NCBI RefSeq assembly: GCF_007830315.1
Contig: NZ_VLKJ01000002.1
Coordinates: 310,001 to 374,000, forward strand
DNA length: 64,000 bases
Source of the DNA: Novosphingobium taihuense
Lineage (GTDB): Bacteria; Pseudomonadota; Alphaproteobacteria; Sphingomonadales; Sphingomonadaceae
Direction of reading: 5' to 3'
The notes under the pieces were generated by a model. The model had not been told where the DNA came from. It saw nothing but the letters and a program-made list of their open reading frames with translations, and did not search any database. Shown piece after piece: positions 28,839 to 37,442 of this stretch (position 1 is its first letter; each line of letters begins with the position of its first letter). The position numbers were made by a program, and so were the translations under genes.

Positions 28839-31187
28839 TCAGTTGCGGAACGTAACCGTCAGGCCGACCGTGCGGGGCCGAACGGTGCCGTAGTAGTAAA
28901 GCGGAGAGGCTGCCGTATCGTGTGACTTGCCTAGCAGCGGTGCTGTATCGAACAGATTGTTCACGAAGATCGATGCATCGACCGGGCCTGTGCGAAGGCC
29001 GATACGTGCGTTCACTTCAGTGATGGCCGGATCGAATTGCAGGTTGGGATCGTAACCCGAGGCCGTGGGGTCGTCGTACGAGGCAAGCTTGCCGTTGTTG
29101 CGACTGTTGTAGCGCATGTCCGCGTGGAGATAGCCCTTGGTGCTGTCGCTCAAGCCGGCGGTATAATCGACGTTGCCGGTGAACTGCCACGGCGATCCGG
29201 GGAGGGAGTCTCCCTTGCGAGCAAACGTGACGCCATCGGAAATGACCGTCTTGTTGTACTTTGCATCGACATATCCAACCGAGCCGCTCAATTGCAGCGC
29301 GCTGCTGGCCCGCAGAGTAAACTGGAGGTCAAAGCCCTGGCTGCGTGCGCCACCGATGTTGTCGCGGAAGCCATTGCCCGCGCAACCGGCAAGGATGAAT
29401 TGCTGGATATTGTTCCAGCGGATGTGAAACACGCTGGCTTCAGTACGCAGAGCTCCGCCAAACAGACGGTTTTTCGTCCCGGCTTCAAAGCTCCATGTCG
29501 TGTCGGGCCCGAAGGTCGAGGGATAGTTCTTGACCTGGCAGCTGGCGAAAAGTGGAGGGTTCACGCCACCAACGCGAAAGCCCTTGGCTGCCGAAGCATA
29601 AAGCATGTTGCCATCATCGATTTCGTAGCTGAGGCCGAACTTGGGCGTGAATGGCTTGGCCTTCTGCACGCCGGTAGTCGTGACGGTTTCGGGACCGCTT
29701 CCTGCGTAATTGAGCGGACCGCCAAGATCACGTCGGTAATCGAACGTTGTGCCGCTGTAGCGCAGGCCGAGGGTTGCGGTGAGGCCGGGCGCGGGGTGCG
29801 CATCGAATTGCGCAAAGACCGCCCACTGCTTGTCCACCGTGTCGTTTGCAGAGGTGAAGATGTACTTTCCATCGGTCAGCCCGATGCCGAAGATCGCCTC
29901 CAACGGAATAATCCGGGCGGTGGTCTGGTCCTCGATCTTGAAGCTTTCGATCTGGCGTGCGCGGCTGTAATAGGCACCGACGGTCCAGCGGACCGGGGCA
30001 TCACGATCGGTGGAGGAGAGCCGGACCTCCTGCGAGAACACCTTCTGCCGCGCCGTGGCGAGGCCCGGTGCTTTCCAACCAGGCACGAAGGGATACGGGG
30101 TTTCGAAGATGAAATTCGTATTGAGGTTGGTGTAGTCTTGAACGCTGGCACCCTTGCGATCGAAATAGGCCGTAACGGCGGCAAGTTCCACTGATCCGAG
30201 ATCGACCGAGATATTCAGGCTTGGCAACATGAAGCGATCGTTGGCGGTCTGTGCCAGCGAGTATCCATTGACGAAACGACCCTTCCAGGAATCGGTCAGA
30301 TTGCCCCAGAGCGTGCCAGTATCATCATTGCGCACGCGCTGATAATACAGCGACGGTGTTAGCGTGACCGTCTCGCCCAACTGGAACGTGGCAGCGCCGC
30401 GCAGGGCCAGCGTGTCAGAGCCGTTGGCGTTCTCGTAGAATTCAGTGCTGCCTGGCGTGGCCACGTTGAATGGCCTGCGATCGACCCAGCCGCCATCCTT
30501 GCGGTAATAGGCGCTTGCGCGGACGCCGATCTTGTCGGGAACAATCGCAAAGCCAGCAGCAAGACCGCCTTCGTAGCTCGGGTCGCCACTGCGGGTCAGG
30601 GCCAGTTCGGCACGCCCGTAGAGTTCTGTGCCATCAAGGCTGGGCTTGGGCGTGATGAAACGGACCACGCCGCCTTGCGCACCTGCGCCGAACAGCGTGC
30701 CTTGCGGTCCGCGCAGCACTTCGATGCGATCGAGATCAAAGACTCTGGGGAAAGCTGTGCCAAAGGCCGTCTGTGCGTTCGAGCGGATCTGGATCGCCAC
30801 GTCATCGACATAGATGCCGGTCGTTGCTGCGCCCGACCCCGAGGAGATTCCGCGGATCGAAATGTTGGTGCTTGTGCCTGAACCAAAGGTGTCTTTGCTG
30901 AAGTTCAAACCCGGCGTGATGCGGGCGATGTCGTTGATGTTGCGAACGCCCTGTCGGTCCATGGTCTCTGCCGTGAAGGCTGCGACGCTGACGGGCACCT
31001 TGCTGAGCTTTTCGTCCTGCCGAGTGGCGGTGACAACAATCTCGTCGCTTGGATTTCCGGTTTCTCCCGCACCCTCATCAGGGGTGGATCTCTGCGCCAG
31101 GGCGGGGGACGCGATGGAAAAAGCCAGAGCGGCAGCCAGAGCGACTGTGTTTGTCGACCTCAGCAGAGTTGTTCGGATAGTTCCCAT
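28839..31187 (-). CDS. TonB-dependent outer membrane receptor (catabolic cluster)
   Basis: A 782-residue outer-membrane barrel. The signal peptide (VALAAALAFSIASPALAQ) is followed by a TonB-box-like DEIVVTATRQDEKL, then the plug (KVPVSVAAFTAETM, RVFDLDRIEVLRGPQGTLFG) and a barrel ending in VGLTVTFRN, with a terminal aromatic near the end. A strong GGGAGGAAACC precedes the ATG; a longer frame to 31250 is unlikely. It probably imports a plant-derived aromatic or its ester across the outer membrane. A TTGA-N4-TCAA palindrome lies about 115 bases upstream. Confidence 0.9.
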   Translation of the reverse strand: MGTIRTTLLRSTNTVALAAALAFSIASPALAQRSTPDEGAGETGNPSDEIVVTATRQDEKLSKVPVSVAAFTAETMDRQGVRNINDIARITPGLNFSKDTFGSGTSTNISIRGISSGSGAATTGIYVDDVAIQIRSNAQTAFGTAFPRVFDLDRIEVLRGPQGTLFGAGAQGGVVRFITPKPSLDGTELYGRAELALTRSGDPSYEGGLAAGFAIVPDKIGVRASAYYRKDGGWVDRRPFNVATPGSTEFYENANGSDTLALRGAATFQLGETVTLTPSLYYQRVRNDDTGTLWGNLTDSWKGRFVNGYSLAQTANDRFMLPSLNISVDLGSVELAAVTAYFDRKGASVQDYTNLNTNFIFETPYPFVPGWKAPGLATARQKVFSQEVRLSSTDRDAPVRWTVGAYYSRARQIESFKIEDQTTARIIPLEAIFGIGLTDGKYIFTSANDTVDKQWAVFAQFDAHPAPGLTATLGLRYSGTTFDYRRDLGGPLNYAGSGPETVTTTGVQKAKPFTPKFGLSYEIDDGNMLYASAAKGFRVGGVNPPLFASCQVKNYPSTFGPDTTWSFEAGTKNRLFGGALRTEASVFHIRWNNIQQFILAGCAGNGFRDNIGGARSQGFDLQFTLRASSALQLSGSVGYVDAKYNKTVISDGVTFARKGDSLPGSPWQFTGNVDYTAGLSDSTKGYLHADMRYNSRNNGKLASYDDPTASGYDPNLQFDPAITEVNARIGLRTGPVDASIFVNNLFDTAPLLGKSHDTAASPLYYYGTVRPRTVGLTVTFRN

Positions 31188-31299
31188 GGTTTCCTCCCGG
31201 TTGTGTGCGCCAATCCTTTCCCCAAGGACTTGGCCGCATCGTTGAACCATAATGATCAGATGACTGAGTAATTCACTGCGACAAAACCGTCAACGATTC

Positions 31300-31313
31300 T
31301 TTGATTAATCAAA
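31300..31313. promoter_or_regulatory. Palindrome TTTGATTAATCAAA upstream of the TonB receptor
   Basis: A perfect 14-base palindrome between the MFS gene (stop 31334) and the TonB receptor (start 31187). Its core TTGATTAATCAA is identical to one at 36859-36870 and has the same TTGA-N4-TCAA form as two copies at 35655-35686. A partial copy, TGAGTAATTCA, lies near 31264-31274. This is most simply read as an operator for one MarR-type regulator. Confidence 0.6.
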
Positions 31314-31333
31314 TAGAATCTGGTTCAAGGCGA

Positions 31334-32671
31334 TCAGCGGTGGATGGGAGACCTTGCCAGCGCCCAGCTGAGGAACGCGACCAGGACCGCAACGGTCAAA
31401 GGGAACGTTGCGACGACGGCAAGCGTGATCTGCAAGGAAAATGCCTGTGCCAGCGCGAGGCCTCCAAACAGCGGCAAGACTACGCCACCAATCCTGCCGG
31501 CACCGCCAGCCCAGCCAATGCCGGTGCTGCGGATGTGGGTTGGATATACGCGTGCCATCGTCATGTTCAGCCCAGCCTGGCCTCCACCCTGAAAGAACGC
31601 CATGGCGAAGAGTGCAGGGGTGAACCAGACGCTGGCGAACGGCACGAACCCAAGAAGCAGGATGGCCATCGAATAGCCCAAGAAGAAGATCGGGATCGGG
31701 ATGCTTCTGTTGACCCGGTCAAGCAGGACACCGATTGACATCATCCCGACGATCCCACCCAGCAATCCAATCATCGCGGAACGGGCGAAGTCCTGAATTG
31801 AAACGCCTGCCATCTGCTGCAGGAAGCTCGGCAGCCAAGCCGCCACGAGGGCGATCGTGCCCATCGAAAAGAAGCACGCGCCAAACAAAAGCGTGCTGAT
31901 CGTGCCGCGCCCTTCGCGAAACAGGTCCAGCGGGTTGGCGCGGGCCTTGCCGGAATGGATCGTGCGGGCGACGAAATGCTCCTCGCCTGTAAGCATTGCG
32001 TTGGGGGCCAGGCGCTTGATAGTCCGGGCGATCGCCGGATCGGTCGGATTCCTGGCCGCACGGAAGGCGATGGACTCTGGCAATGCCCAGGCCAAGGCGG
32101 GCAGCAAGGCCAATGGCATTGCGCCACCCAGCAGAAACCCTGCTTCCCAGCCGTAACGTGGAACCAGCAGTGCTGTCATTGAGCCTGCGACGTTGCCGAG
32201 GCTGTACCCCGCCATGCCTGCCGACAGGAACATGGCGCGCTGGCGCAGTGGCGTGAATTCCGAGATGAGGGCGACCGCATAGGGCAGGACTGCTGCAAGG
32301 AAGAGACCCGTAATCCCGCGCAATGCAGCCAGCGCGATGATCGAGGGCGAGAACGCTGTCGCAATCGTCAGAACGCCGAACATGGCAAAAGCGATGAGCA
32401 GCATCAGCTTGCGTCCGAGCTTGTCGCCAAGTGGGCTCATCAGGAACGCGCCAACGGCAAGCCCGATTTGCTGCATGACGATGACCGGCGTCATTGCGGC
32501 TGGGGCGATGCCGAAATCCTTCGCGATCGCGGGCGCGATCTTGCCGACCATGTAAATGTCGAAACCATCGACGAACATGACGAGAAAGCACAGGGCAAGG
32601 ATCCCTAGATGTACCGGGCGGAGCCGCTGTCCATCGATGAATTCATGCACGTCGAAGGTCTTGGTCGCCAT
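31334..32671 (-). CDS. MFS permease of the aromatic acid:proton symporter type
   Basis: A 445-residue, 12-helix MFS carrier. It has the AAHS-type start (LCFLVMFVDGFDIYMVGKIAPAIA, quoted as FVDGFDIYMVG), the loop LGDKLGRKLML and a second GWAGGAGRIGG block. AAHS proteins import benzoate-type acids. The frame is open to 32731, but the ATG at 32671 has GGAAAGGAAA upstream. It follows the aldehyde dehydrogenase gene by 26 bases in the same direction and is likely co-transcribed with the dioxygenase gene. Confidence 0.86.
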   Translation of the reverse strand: MATKTFDVHEFIDGQRLRPVHLGILALCFLVMFVDGFDIYMVGKIAPAIAKDFGIAPAAMTPVIVMQQIGLAVGAFLMSPLGDKLGRKLMLLIAFAMFGVLTIATAFSPSIIALAALRGITGLFLAAVLPYAVALISEFTPLRQRAMFLSAGMAGYSLGNVAGSMTALLVPRYGWEAGFLLGGAMPLALLPALAWALPESIAFRAARNPTDPAIARTIKRLAPNAMLTGEEHFVARTIHSGKARANPLDLFREGRGTISTLLFGACFFSMGTIALVAAWLPSFLQQMAGVSIQDFARSAMIGLLGGIVGMMSIGVLLDRVNRSIPIPIFFLGYSMAILLLGFVPFASVWFTPALFAMAFFQGGGQAGLNMTMARVYPTHIRSTGIGWAGGAGRIGGVVLPLFGGLALAQAFSLQITLAVVATFPLTVAVLVAFLSWALARSPIHR

Positions 32672-32697
32672 CGTGAATTTCCTTTCCCCACGTGTGC

Positions 32698-34140
32698 TCA
32701 AACCTGATGGATGGTCTTTGTTACGAGACACGCCATCAGACCTTCAGGACCGTCCTCTGCACCATGACCACTCTGCTTGACGCCACCGAAGGGCGCGTCG
32801 GCTGCAGCAAGGCCAGTGGTGTTGATGCCAACCATGCCGGATTCGAGCGCATCAGCGATGAGGTTGGCCTGTCGGGCGTTTTCGGTAAATGCAAAGGCGG
32901 CTAGGCCAAATGGCAGGCGATTGGCCTGGTCTACCGCTTCATCCAGCGTGCGGAACCTCGCAATGGCGGCGATCGGGCCAAAAGGTTCGTCGTTCATGAC
33001 ACGTGCGGTGAGCGGCACATCAGCCAGAACCGTTGGCTGCCAGAAGTTGCCCGGCCCATCGTTGCGCGCACCTCCGCCAAGCACGCGGGCGCCCTGTACT
33101 TCGGCATCACCAACGATCTCTGCCATGGCCGAGATGCGGCGGCTGTTGGCCAGCGGTCCCATCTGCGTATCTGCGTGCAGGCCATTGCCGACCTTCAGGC
33201 CGCAATACCGCTGGGTGAAGGCGGCGACGAAGCGATCGTGGATGGCGTCCTGCACATAGAAACGTGTTGGTGAAACACAGACTTGCCCAGCGTTGCGCGA
33301 CTTTCCGATCGCCAGCGTCTCGACCGTGCGTTCGAGGTCGCAGTCGTCGAAGATGACGACCGGCGCATGTCCCCCCAGTTCCATCGTCGTACGCTTTACC
33401 GTATCCGCCGCGAGACGGATCAGATGCTTGCCGACAGCGGTCGAACCCGTAAAGCTGACCTTGCGAATGATCGGGCTGGCTAGCAGGTGCCGCGAAACCT
33501 CGTCGGGCACTCCGAACACCAGTTGCACGACGTCGGTCGGGCAGCCTGCATCGATCAAGGCCTGGACCACGGCCATGGCCGACGCCGGTGTCTCTTCAGC
33601 CGGCTTCAGGATTACCGAGCACCCGGCGGCAATGGGTGCGCCAAGCTTTCTGCCCGGATTGTGCACCGGGAAGTTCCACGGTGCGAAGGCTGCAACAGGG
33701 CCGACAGGTTCGTGGACCACCAGCGAACGGGTGCCCGCTGGGCGTACCAGCACACGTCCGTAGGTTCGCTTGGCCTCCTCGGCGTAGAAGTCGAACAGCC
33801 CGGCGCATGCCATGGTCTCGATACGCGTCTCGGCAATTGTCTTGCCTTCCTCAAGCGTGGCAATTGCTGCAATGTGATCGACGCGTGCCCGCAGCAATCG
33901 CGCGGCTTCATGCAGCACTAGCGCACGTTCGGCCACGGGCGTTGCGCGCCACTGGCGGAAGCCACGTTCTGCGCCATGCAACGCCTCGTCGAGATTGGCA
34001 GCACTTGCCAGAGGCAGTTCGCCAAGCGTTTCACCCGTAGCCGGATTGACGACGCGGTGGCTGCGGTCTGCCGAGGTTATCCATTGGCCGCCGATATACA
34101 TGCCAAGGCGTGGGTATGCCGCCTGCGCGTCCAGAGTCAT
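32698..34140 (-). CDS. Aldehyde dehydrogenase (NAD(P)-dependent)
   Basis: A 480-residue aldehyde dehydrogenase with FAPWNFPVHNPGRKLGAP, FTGSTAVGKH, the catalytic Glu in MELGGHAPV and the catalytic Cys in RNAGQVCVSPTRF. It resembles succinate-semialdehyde and benzaldehyde-type enzymes. AAAGGAAATCTG precedes the ATG. The neighbouring stilbene-cleaving dioxygenase would release aromatic aldehydes, so oxidation of those aldehydes to acids is the likely role. It could also act on semialdehydes, and this cannot be decided from sequence. Confidence 0.87.
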   Translation of the reverse strand: MTLDAQAAYPRLGMYIGGQWITSADRSHRVVNPATGETLGELPLASAANLDEALHGAERGFRQWRATPVAERALVLHEAARLLRARVDHIAAIATLEEGKTIAETRIETMACAGLFDFYAEEAKRTYGRVLVRPAGTRSLVVHEPVGPVAAFAPWNFPVHNPGRKLGAPIAAGCSVILKPAEETPASAMAVVQALIDAGCPTDVVQLVFGVPDEVSRHLLASPIIRKVSFTGSTAVGKHLIRLAADTVKRTTMELGGHAPVVIFDDCDLERTVETLAIGKSRNAGQVCVSPTRFYVQDAIHDRFVAAFTQRYCGLKVGNGLHADTQMGPLANSRRISAMAEIVGDAEVQGARVLGGGARNDGPGNFWQPTVLADVPLTARVMNDEPFGPIAAIARFRTLDEAVDQANRLPFGLAAFAFTENARQANLIADALESGMVGINTTGLAAADAPFGGVKQSGHGAEDGPEGLMACLVTKTIHQV

Positions 34141-34169
34141 TCAGATTTCCTTTGTGGTACGAGTATGCG

Positions 34170-35639
34170 TCAGGCTGCGCGATTGGTGGTCTGTGCCCAG
34201 TTGCCGTGCAGACCGGGGCGAATGCGGAACGGGATGGCAATTGTAGCGATCGGGCCGGGGGCAAGGTCCAGCGCATCGAAAAGGAGAAGGCGCGAGGCAT
34301 TCTCCGCCAGGCGGTTTTCGATCACGACCAGATAGCCGTCGCCTTCATCGGTTGACCCGGGGCGGGGAATGAATGCGGGCTCCTGCAAGGAGCTTGTCGG
34401 GCCGACCCACCAGGTATCGGTTTCACCGGAGATGCAGTCTATTCGCGCAAGCGTGTTCATCATCAGGCCGGTGGCGCTGCGCATTCCAGGAAGGTCCACC
34501 GGCCGGGAGCCATCCTGGACGAGCTGCCAGCCATGGCGGTTTGCGCGACCGGCGAAACGATCGTCGATCCGCGGAAATTCGCCGACGAGATCGGCGAGAG
34601 GGGCCATCCGGATTCCATCATCGTTAGCCGACATGTCGACCGTCCAGCGCATCATCCGCGCGGCAGCGGCCACAGGGTCAAAGGGTGCGCCTTCGGTGTC
34701 GGGGAAGAACGGAAACATGTTGCCTGCAGCGGTCGGCACGTCAAAGTTGACGATGCTGCCAACGTTGTGGGCGTTCATGACGTGGCTGGCGAAGCAGGTG
34801 GGTGCGCGGAACCAGCGCAGATCCTGCGCCTGCCCGCGCCGGGGCATCACGCCAAGATAGACTTCACGTTGGCGATCAAAGCCGAAGTGCGGAAGGTTGG
34901 CGCGCAGTCGGTCCCACGATCCGACGATCGGCACGACATGAAACACGACGTAGTCATCGGTGAAGGCAAAGTCGTGCATCATGCAGTAGTATGGCAGCTC
35001 GAACCAAGCCTCGTGGTCGATTTCGCCATCGGCGCCAATCACGTAGTAGGCCATGTCGCGCGTGCACAGGCCACGAGCGGCATAGCCAAAGGCAAGCATC
35101 TCGCCGGTGCGCGCGTCGATCTTGGGGTGTGCAGTGAATGTTTCGGACGTCATCCGGCCACCGAAGCGATAAACCGGGTCGATCGTCGTAAGCGTGGCAG
35201 GGTCCATCCATACCGGCGGGCTGTCTTCTTTAAGCGCGAGGAGCTTGCCAGCGTGCACGATGACGTTGGTGTTCGCAGTGCTGCGGACCATCCCATCGAC
35301 GGAAGAATCATCGGTGAGCGGGTTGCGGTAGGCTCCGAACAGGGCGCGCCCGGCTTTGCGTTCGGCCACGAACTTTTCGGTCCGTACCCAGCGTTGCCGC
35401 AGTGAAACCGTGCCATCGCGAAAGCCGAACCGGCTGACCATGCCATCGCCGTTGAACCAGATGTCGTCTCCAGCCAGTGGAGGGAACTGGGGGTCTGGTG
35501 CGACACGGAAGAATGCCCCATCGAGATCGACAGGGACGGCGCCCGAAAGCACTTCTAGGCGGGCGACGTCAGCCTCCACTCCGGAAGGTGCGAAGATCCC
35601 GGTGAAGTTGGCTGTGGCGGGGAACTGCAAGCTGGACAT
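34170..35639 (-). CDS. Lignostilbene-alpha,beta-dioxygenase-like carotenoid oxygenase family enzyme
   Basis: A 489-residue iron(II) dioxygenase of the carotenoid oxygenase family that cleaves C=C bonds to two aldehydes. The four iron histidines are His171 (TAHPKID), His222 (MMHDFAF), His286 (ASHVMNA) and His478 (LHGNW). The segment LFGAYRNPLTDD with Tyr104 and LKEDSP with Lys137 matches the residues that hold the 4-hydroxyl group in the Novosphingobium stilbene-cleaving enzyme NOV1, as I remember its sequence. The start codon has only AAGG directly before it. A TTGA-N4-TCAA repeat lies 16 bases upstream. Confidence 0.87.
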   Translation of the reverse strand: MSSLQFPATANFTGIFAPSGVEADVARLEVLSGAVPVDLDGAFFRVAPDPQFPPLAGDDIWFNGDGMVSRFGFRDGTVSLRQRWVRTEKFVAERKAGRALFGAYRNPLTDDSSVDGMVRSTANTNVIVHAGKLLALKEDSPPVWMDPATLTTIDPVYRFGGRMTSETFTAHPKIDARTGEMLAFGYAARGLCTRDMAYYVIGADGEIDHEAWFELPYYCMMHDFAFTDDYVVFHVVPIVGSWDRLRANLPHFGFDRQREVYLGVMPRRGQAQDLRWFRAPTCFASHVMNAHNVGSIVNFDVPTAAGNMFPFFPDTEGAPFDPVAAAARMMRWTVDMSANDDGIRMAPLADLVGEFPRIDDRFAGRANRHGWQLVQDGSRPVDLPGMRSATGLMMNTLARIDCISGETDTWWVGPTSSLQEPAFIPRPGSTDEGDGYLVVIENRLAENASRLLLFDALDLAPGPIATIAIPFRIRPGLHGNWAQTTNRAA

Positions 35640-35652
35640 CCTTGTTCAAACT

Positions 35653-35686
35653 CATTGACTACTCAATGACACGTTTGAGTAATCAA
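35653..35686. promoter_or_regulatory. Tandem TTGA-N4-TCAA operators, dioxygenase/MarR divergent promoter
   Basis: Two inverted repeats, CATTGA-CTAC-TCAATG (35653-35668) and TTGA-GTAA-TCAA (35675-35686), have centres exactly 20 bases apart, two helical turns. They sit between the divergent dioxygenase gene (start 35639) and the MarR gene (start 35786). The layout suits cooperative binding of a MarR dimer repressing both directions. Confidence 0.65.
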
Positions 35687-35785
35687 GGAGCGTGCTTGCT
35701 GGCAAGCGTTTTCTGTGGTTGAGTCACGGGCGGGCAGTGGTGCAAACCGGGCGCACACCCCGACAACTGGACTTTTGGGTGCGTG

Positions 35786-36340
35786 ATGGCGGAAAAGTTG
35801 AAATCGACAGTGACAGGGCAACGCGACAAAGATGCGCCCGTTGATGCCCTTGGGCTGCCTGGCTGGGAGATCAGCGGGCTGGACTATCCGACCTTTCGTA
35901 TCGGTTTGCTGGCCAAGGTGATGGATCGGATGACCATCCGCGACCTGATGGATGTTGACGGCCTGACTTACGCCGAATGGCGCGTGCTGGTGCGACTTAC
36001 TGCGGTAGAGGATGGCGGAACGCCCGGCCGTGTTGCCGAACTGGCCTGGGCTGACCTTGCCGAGGTCAGCCGCGCAATCGGCTCGCTCGAGCGGAAGGGA
36101 CTGGTCGAACGCCACAAGAATCCCAAGGATCTGCGGACCTCGATCCTGCGGCTCACGGCAAGCGGCCGGGCACAGCACGAGGCCACGCTAATCCGCCGCA
36201 ATGCCTTCCATGAATTCCTGTTGACCTCATTGTCTGATGACGAGCGCGGCCAGCTTGACGGATTGCTGGCAAAGATCGGTTCCCAATTGCGCGACCTTGC
36301 CTTGAACGGGACGCCAGGCGAAGGTCACAAAACTGCGTAA
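35786..36340 (+). CDS. MarR-family transcriptional regulator (dioxygenase cluster)
   Basis: A 184-residue MarR protein. The DNA-binding region (LTYAEWRVLVRL, RVAELAWADLAEVSRAIGSLERKGL, quoted in parts) closely resembles the paralogue at 23224, and both share a GLDYPTF start. A GTG three bases before the ATG is an alternative start. It is divergent from the dioxygenase operon and adjacent to the tandem operators, so it is the best candidate for the TTGA-N4-TCAA regulator. Its 3' end overlaps the convergent DUF3237 gene by 16 bases. Confidence 0.85.
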   Translation: MAEKLKSTVTGQRDKDAPVDALGLPGWEISGLDYPTFRIGLLAKVMDRMTIRDLMDVDGLTYAEWRVLVRLTAVEDGGTPGRVAELAWADLAEVSRAIGSLERKGLVERHKNPKDLRTSILRLTASGRAQHEATLIRRNAFHEFLLTSLSDDERGQLDGLLAKIGSQLRDLALNGTPGEGHKTA

Positions 36341-36810
36341 TAGCGAAACAGCGAATGGTCGGGTTCGCCACTGCCTTCCACACTAGGACGGCGGACGCCT
36401 TTGCCGATGATGACGGTACGGTTCAGCCAGTCGTGCACCCCGTCCGGCGCGCGGAAGTAGGGCGTGCAGCGGAAGTATGGATGTATCGGATCGCGGCCAG
36501 GCCGGTCAATCGTGCCATGGACATACCCAAGGTTGCGGATGTAGATCAGTGCCCCGTCATCGGCCCGGATCATGTAGTGGGCATTGAGTTCCACTACGCC
36601 GTCTGTGCGGACCATTGGCCAGTCTGCCCCGCTGTGATCGACCAGTTGGCCTTGCAGGCGAGGGCCACTGACCGTGCCCCCGGCTCCCACTGAGGTGTAG
36701 GCGAAGCGTGGCCCACCCGGATGAATGGCCTCGGTCGACCAGCGACGATCAAAATTGATCCTGATATCAAACACATGTTCGAGGCTTAGGGATAGATCGA
36801 TCTGGTCCAC
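36325..36810 (-). CDS. DUF3237-family protein (copy 1)
   Basis: The 161-residue product belongs to DUF3237, small beta-barrel proteins with no assigned reaction. Characteristic blocks are GTVSGPRLQGQLVD, GADWPMVRTDGVVELNA, ALIYIRNLGYV and DGVHDWLNRTVIIG. It lacks a signal peptide. The GTG at 36810 has AGGA at the right distance; a GTG at 36843 is possible but has no Shine-Dalgarno and would place the operator 15 bases from the start. It is divergent from DUF3237 copy 2 across a TTGATTAATCAA palindrome and overlaps the convergent MarR gene. Confidence 0.75.
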   Translation of the reverse strand: MDQIDLSLSLEHVFDIRINFDRRWSTEAIHPGGPRFAYTSVGAGGTVSGPRLQGQLVDHSGADWPMVRTDGVVELNAHYMIRADDGALIYIRNLGYVHGTIDRPGRDPIHPYFRCTPYFRAPDGVHDWLNRTVIIGKGVRRPSVEGSGEPDHSLFRYYAVL

Positions 36811-36858
36811 GCGTGAGTCCTGAATAAGCCGGTTGATAGGCACTTGTCGTTATTCTTA

Positions 36859-36870
36859 TTGATTAATCAA
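36859..36870. promoter_or_regulatory. TTGATTAATCAA operator between divergent DUF3237 genes
   Basis: A perfect 12-base palindrome, identical to the core at 31301-31312, placed between two divergent DUF3237 genes. It implies that both are controlled together with the TonB receptor and the dioxygenase operon. Confidence 0.62.
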
Positions 36871-36916
36871 ATACCTTGCTTATGCAAGCGCCTCGTAATC
36901 GCGAGGGAGACAGAGA

Positions 36917-37399
36917 TTGATTGATTGGCAAAGCTTTGCACCGAAGCTCCGCTACGCGTTCTCGATTTCATTGACGTTGAGCAAGGCTTACTGGCTGAAA
37001 CCCACCACGATGGGCGCGACCAGAGCCGGCGTATATGCAGTGGATGGAGCAATTGAGGGGCCAGGCGTCAACGGCCGGGTGATTCCGATGAGCGGTGGTG
37101 ACTGGCCGCTCCAGCGCCCCGACGGCGTGATCGATTTCGATGCCCGTTACTTGCTTGAACTTGATGACGGCACGGTGATCTACATGCAAAACAGAGGCTA
37201 CCGGTGGGCTTACACGCCCGAAGTAGCCGAACGCATGGCGCGCAATGAACCCGTTAATCCGGACGAGTATTATATGCGCGTCACGCCCAAGTTCGACGTG
37301 CCCGAAGGCCCGCACGACTGGATGGCGCGGCATGTCTTTGTGGGCGTGGCTGAAAAGATCCCCGGGGCGAACCGGATACACTATTTCGTTGTGGAATGA
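36917..37399 (+). CDS. DUF3237-family protein (copy 2), TTG start
   Basis: The 160-residue product has the DUF3237 pattern: NGRVIPMSGGDWPLQRPDGVIDFDARY (in parts), GTVIYMQNRGY and EGPHDWMARHVFVG. No ATG fits; the TTG at 36917, with GGGAGA upstream, opens the reading frame just before the conserved first strand. It has no signal peptide. It is divergent from copy 1, and the two proteins are clearly different sequences rather than a recent duplication. A terminator-like hairpin follows it. Confidence 0.75.
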   Translation: MIDWQSFAPKLRYAFSISLTLSKAYWLKPTTMGATRAGVYAVDGAIEGPGVNGRVIPMSGGDWPLQRPDGVIDFDARYLLELDDGTVIYMQNRGYRWAYTPEVAERMARNEPVNPDEYYMRVTPKFDVPEGPHDWMARHVFVGVAEKIPGANRIHYFVVE

Positions 37400-37407
37400 A
37401 CGGGGTG

Positions 37408-37433
37408 ACGAGGGGGCGGCTCTGCCCCCTCGT
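37408..37433. terminator. Bidirectional terminator hairpin
   Basis: A perfect 10-base stem, ACGAGGGGGC/GCCCCCTCGT, with a 6-base loop lies between the convergent DUF3237 gene (stop 37399) and the PuuB-like gene (stop 37443). There is no strong T run, but the position is ideal for both transcripts. Confidence 0.6.
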
Positions 37434-37442
37434 GCGTATGTT

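Noticed and set aside
29037..30194. 385-residue plus-strand ORF
   Set aside because: Antisense of TonB receptor 1, which has complete plug and barrel features.
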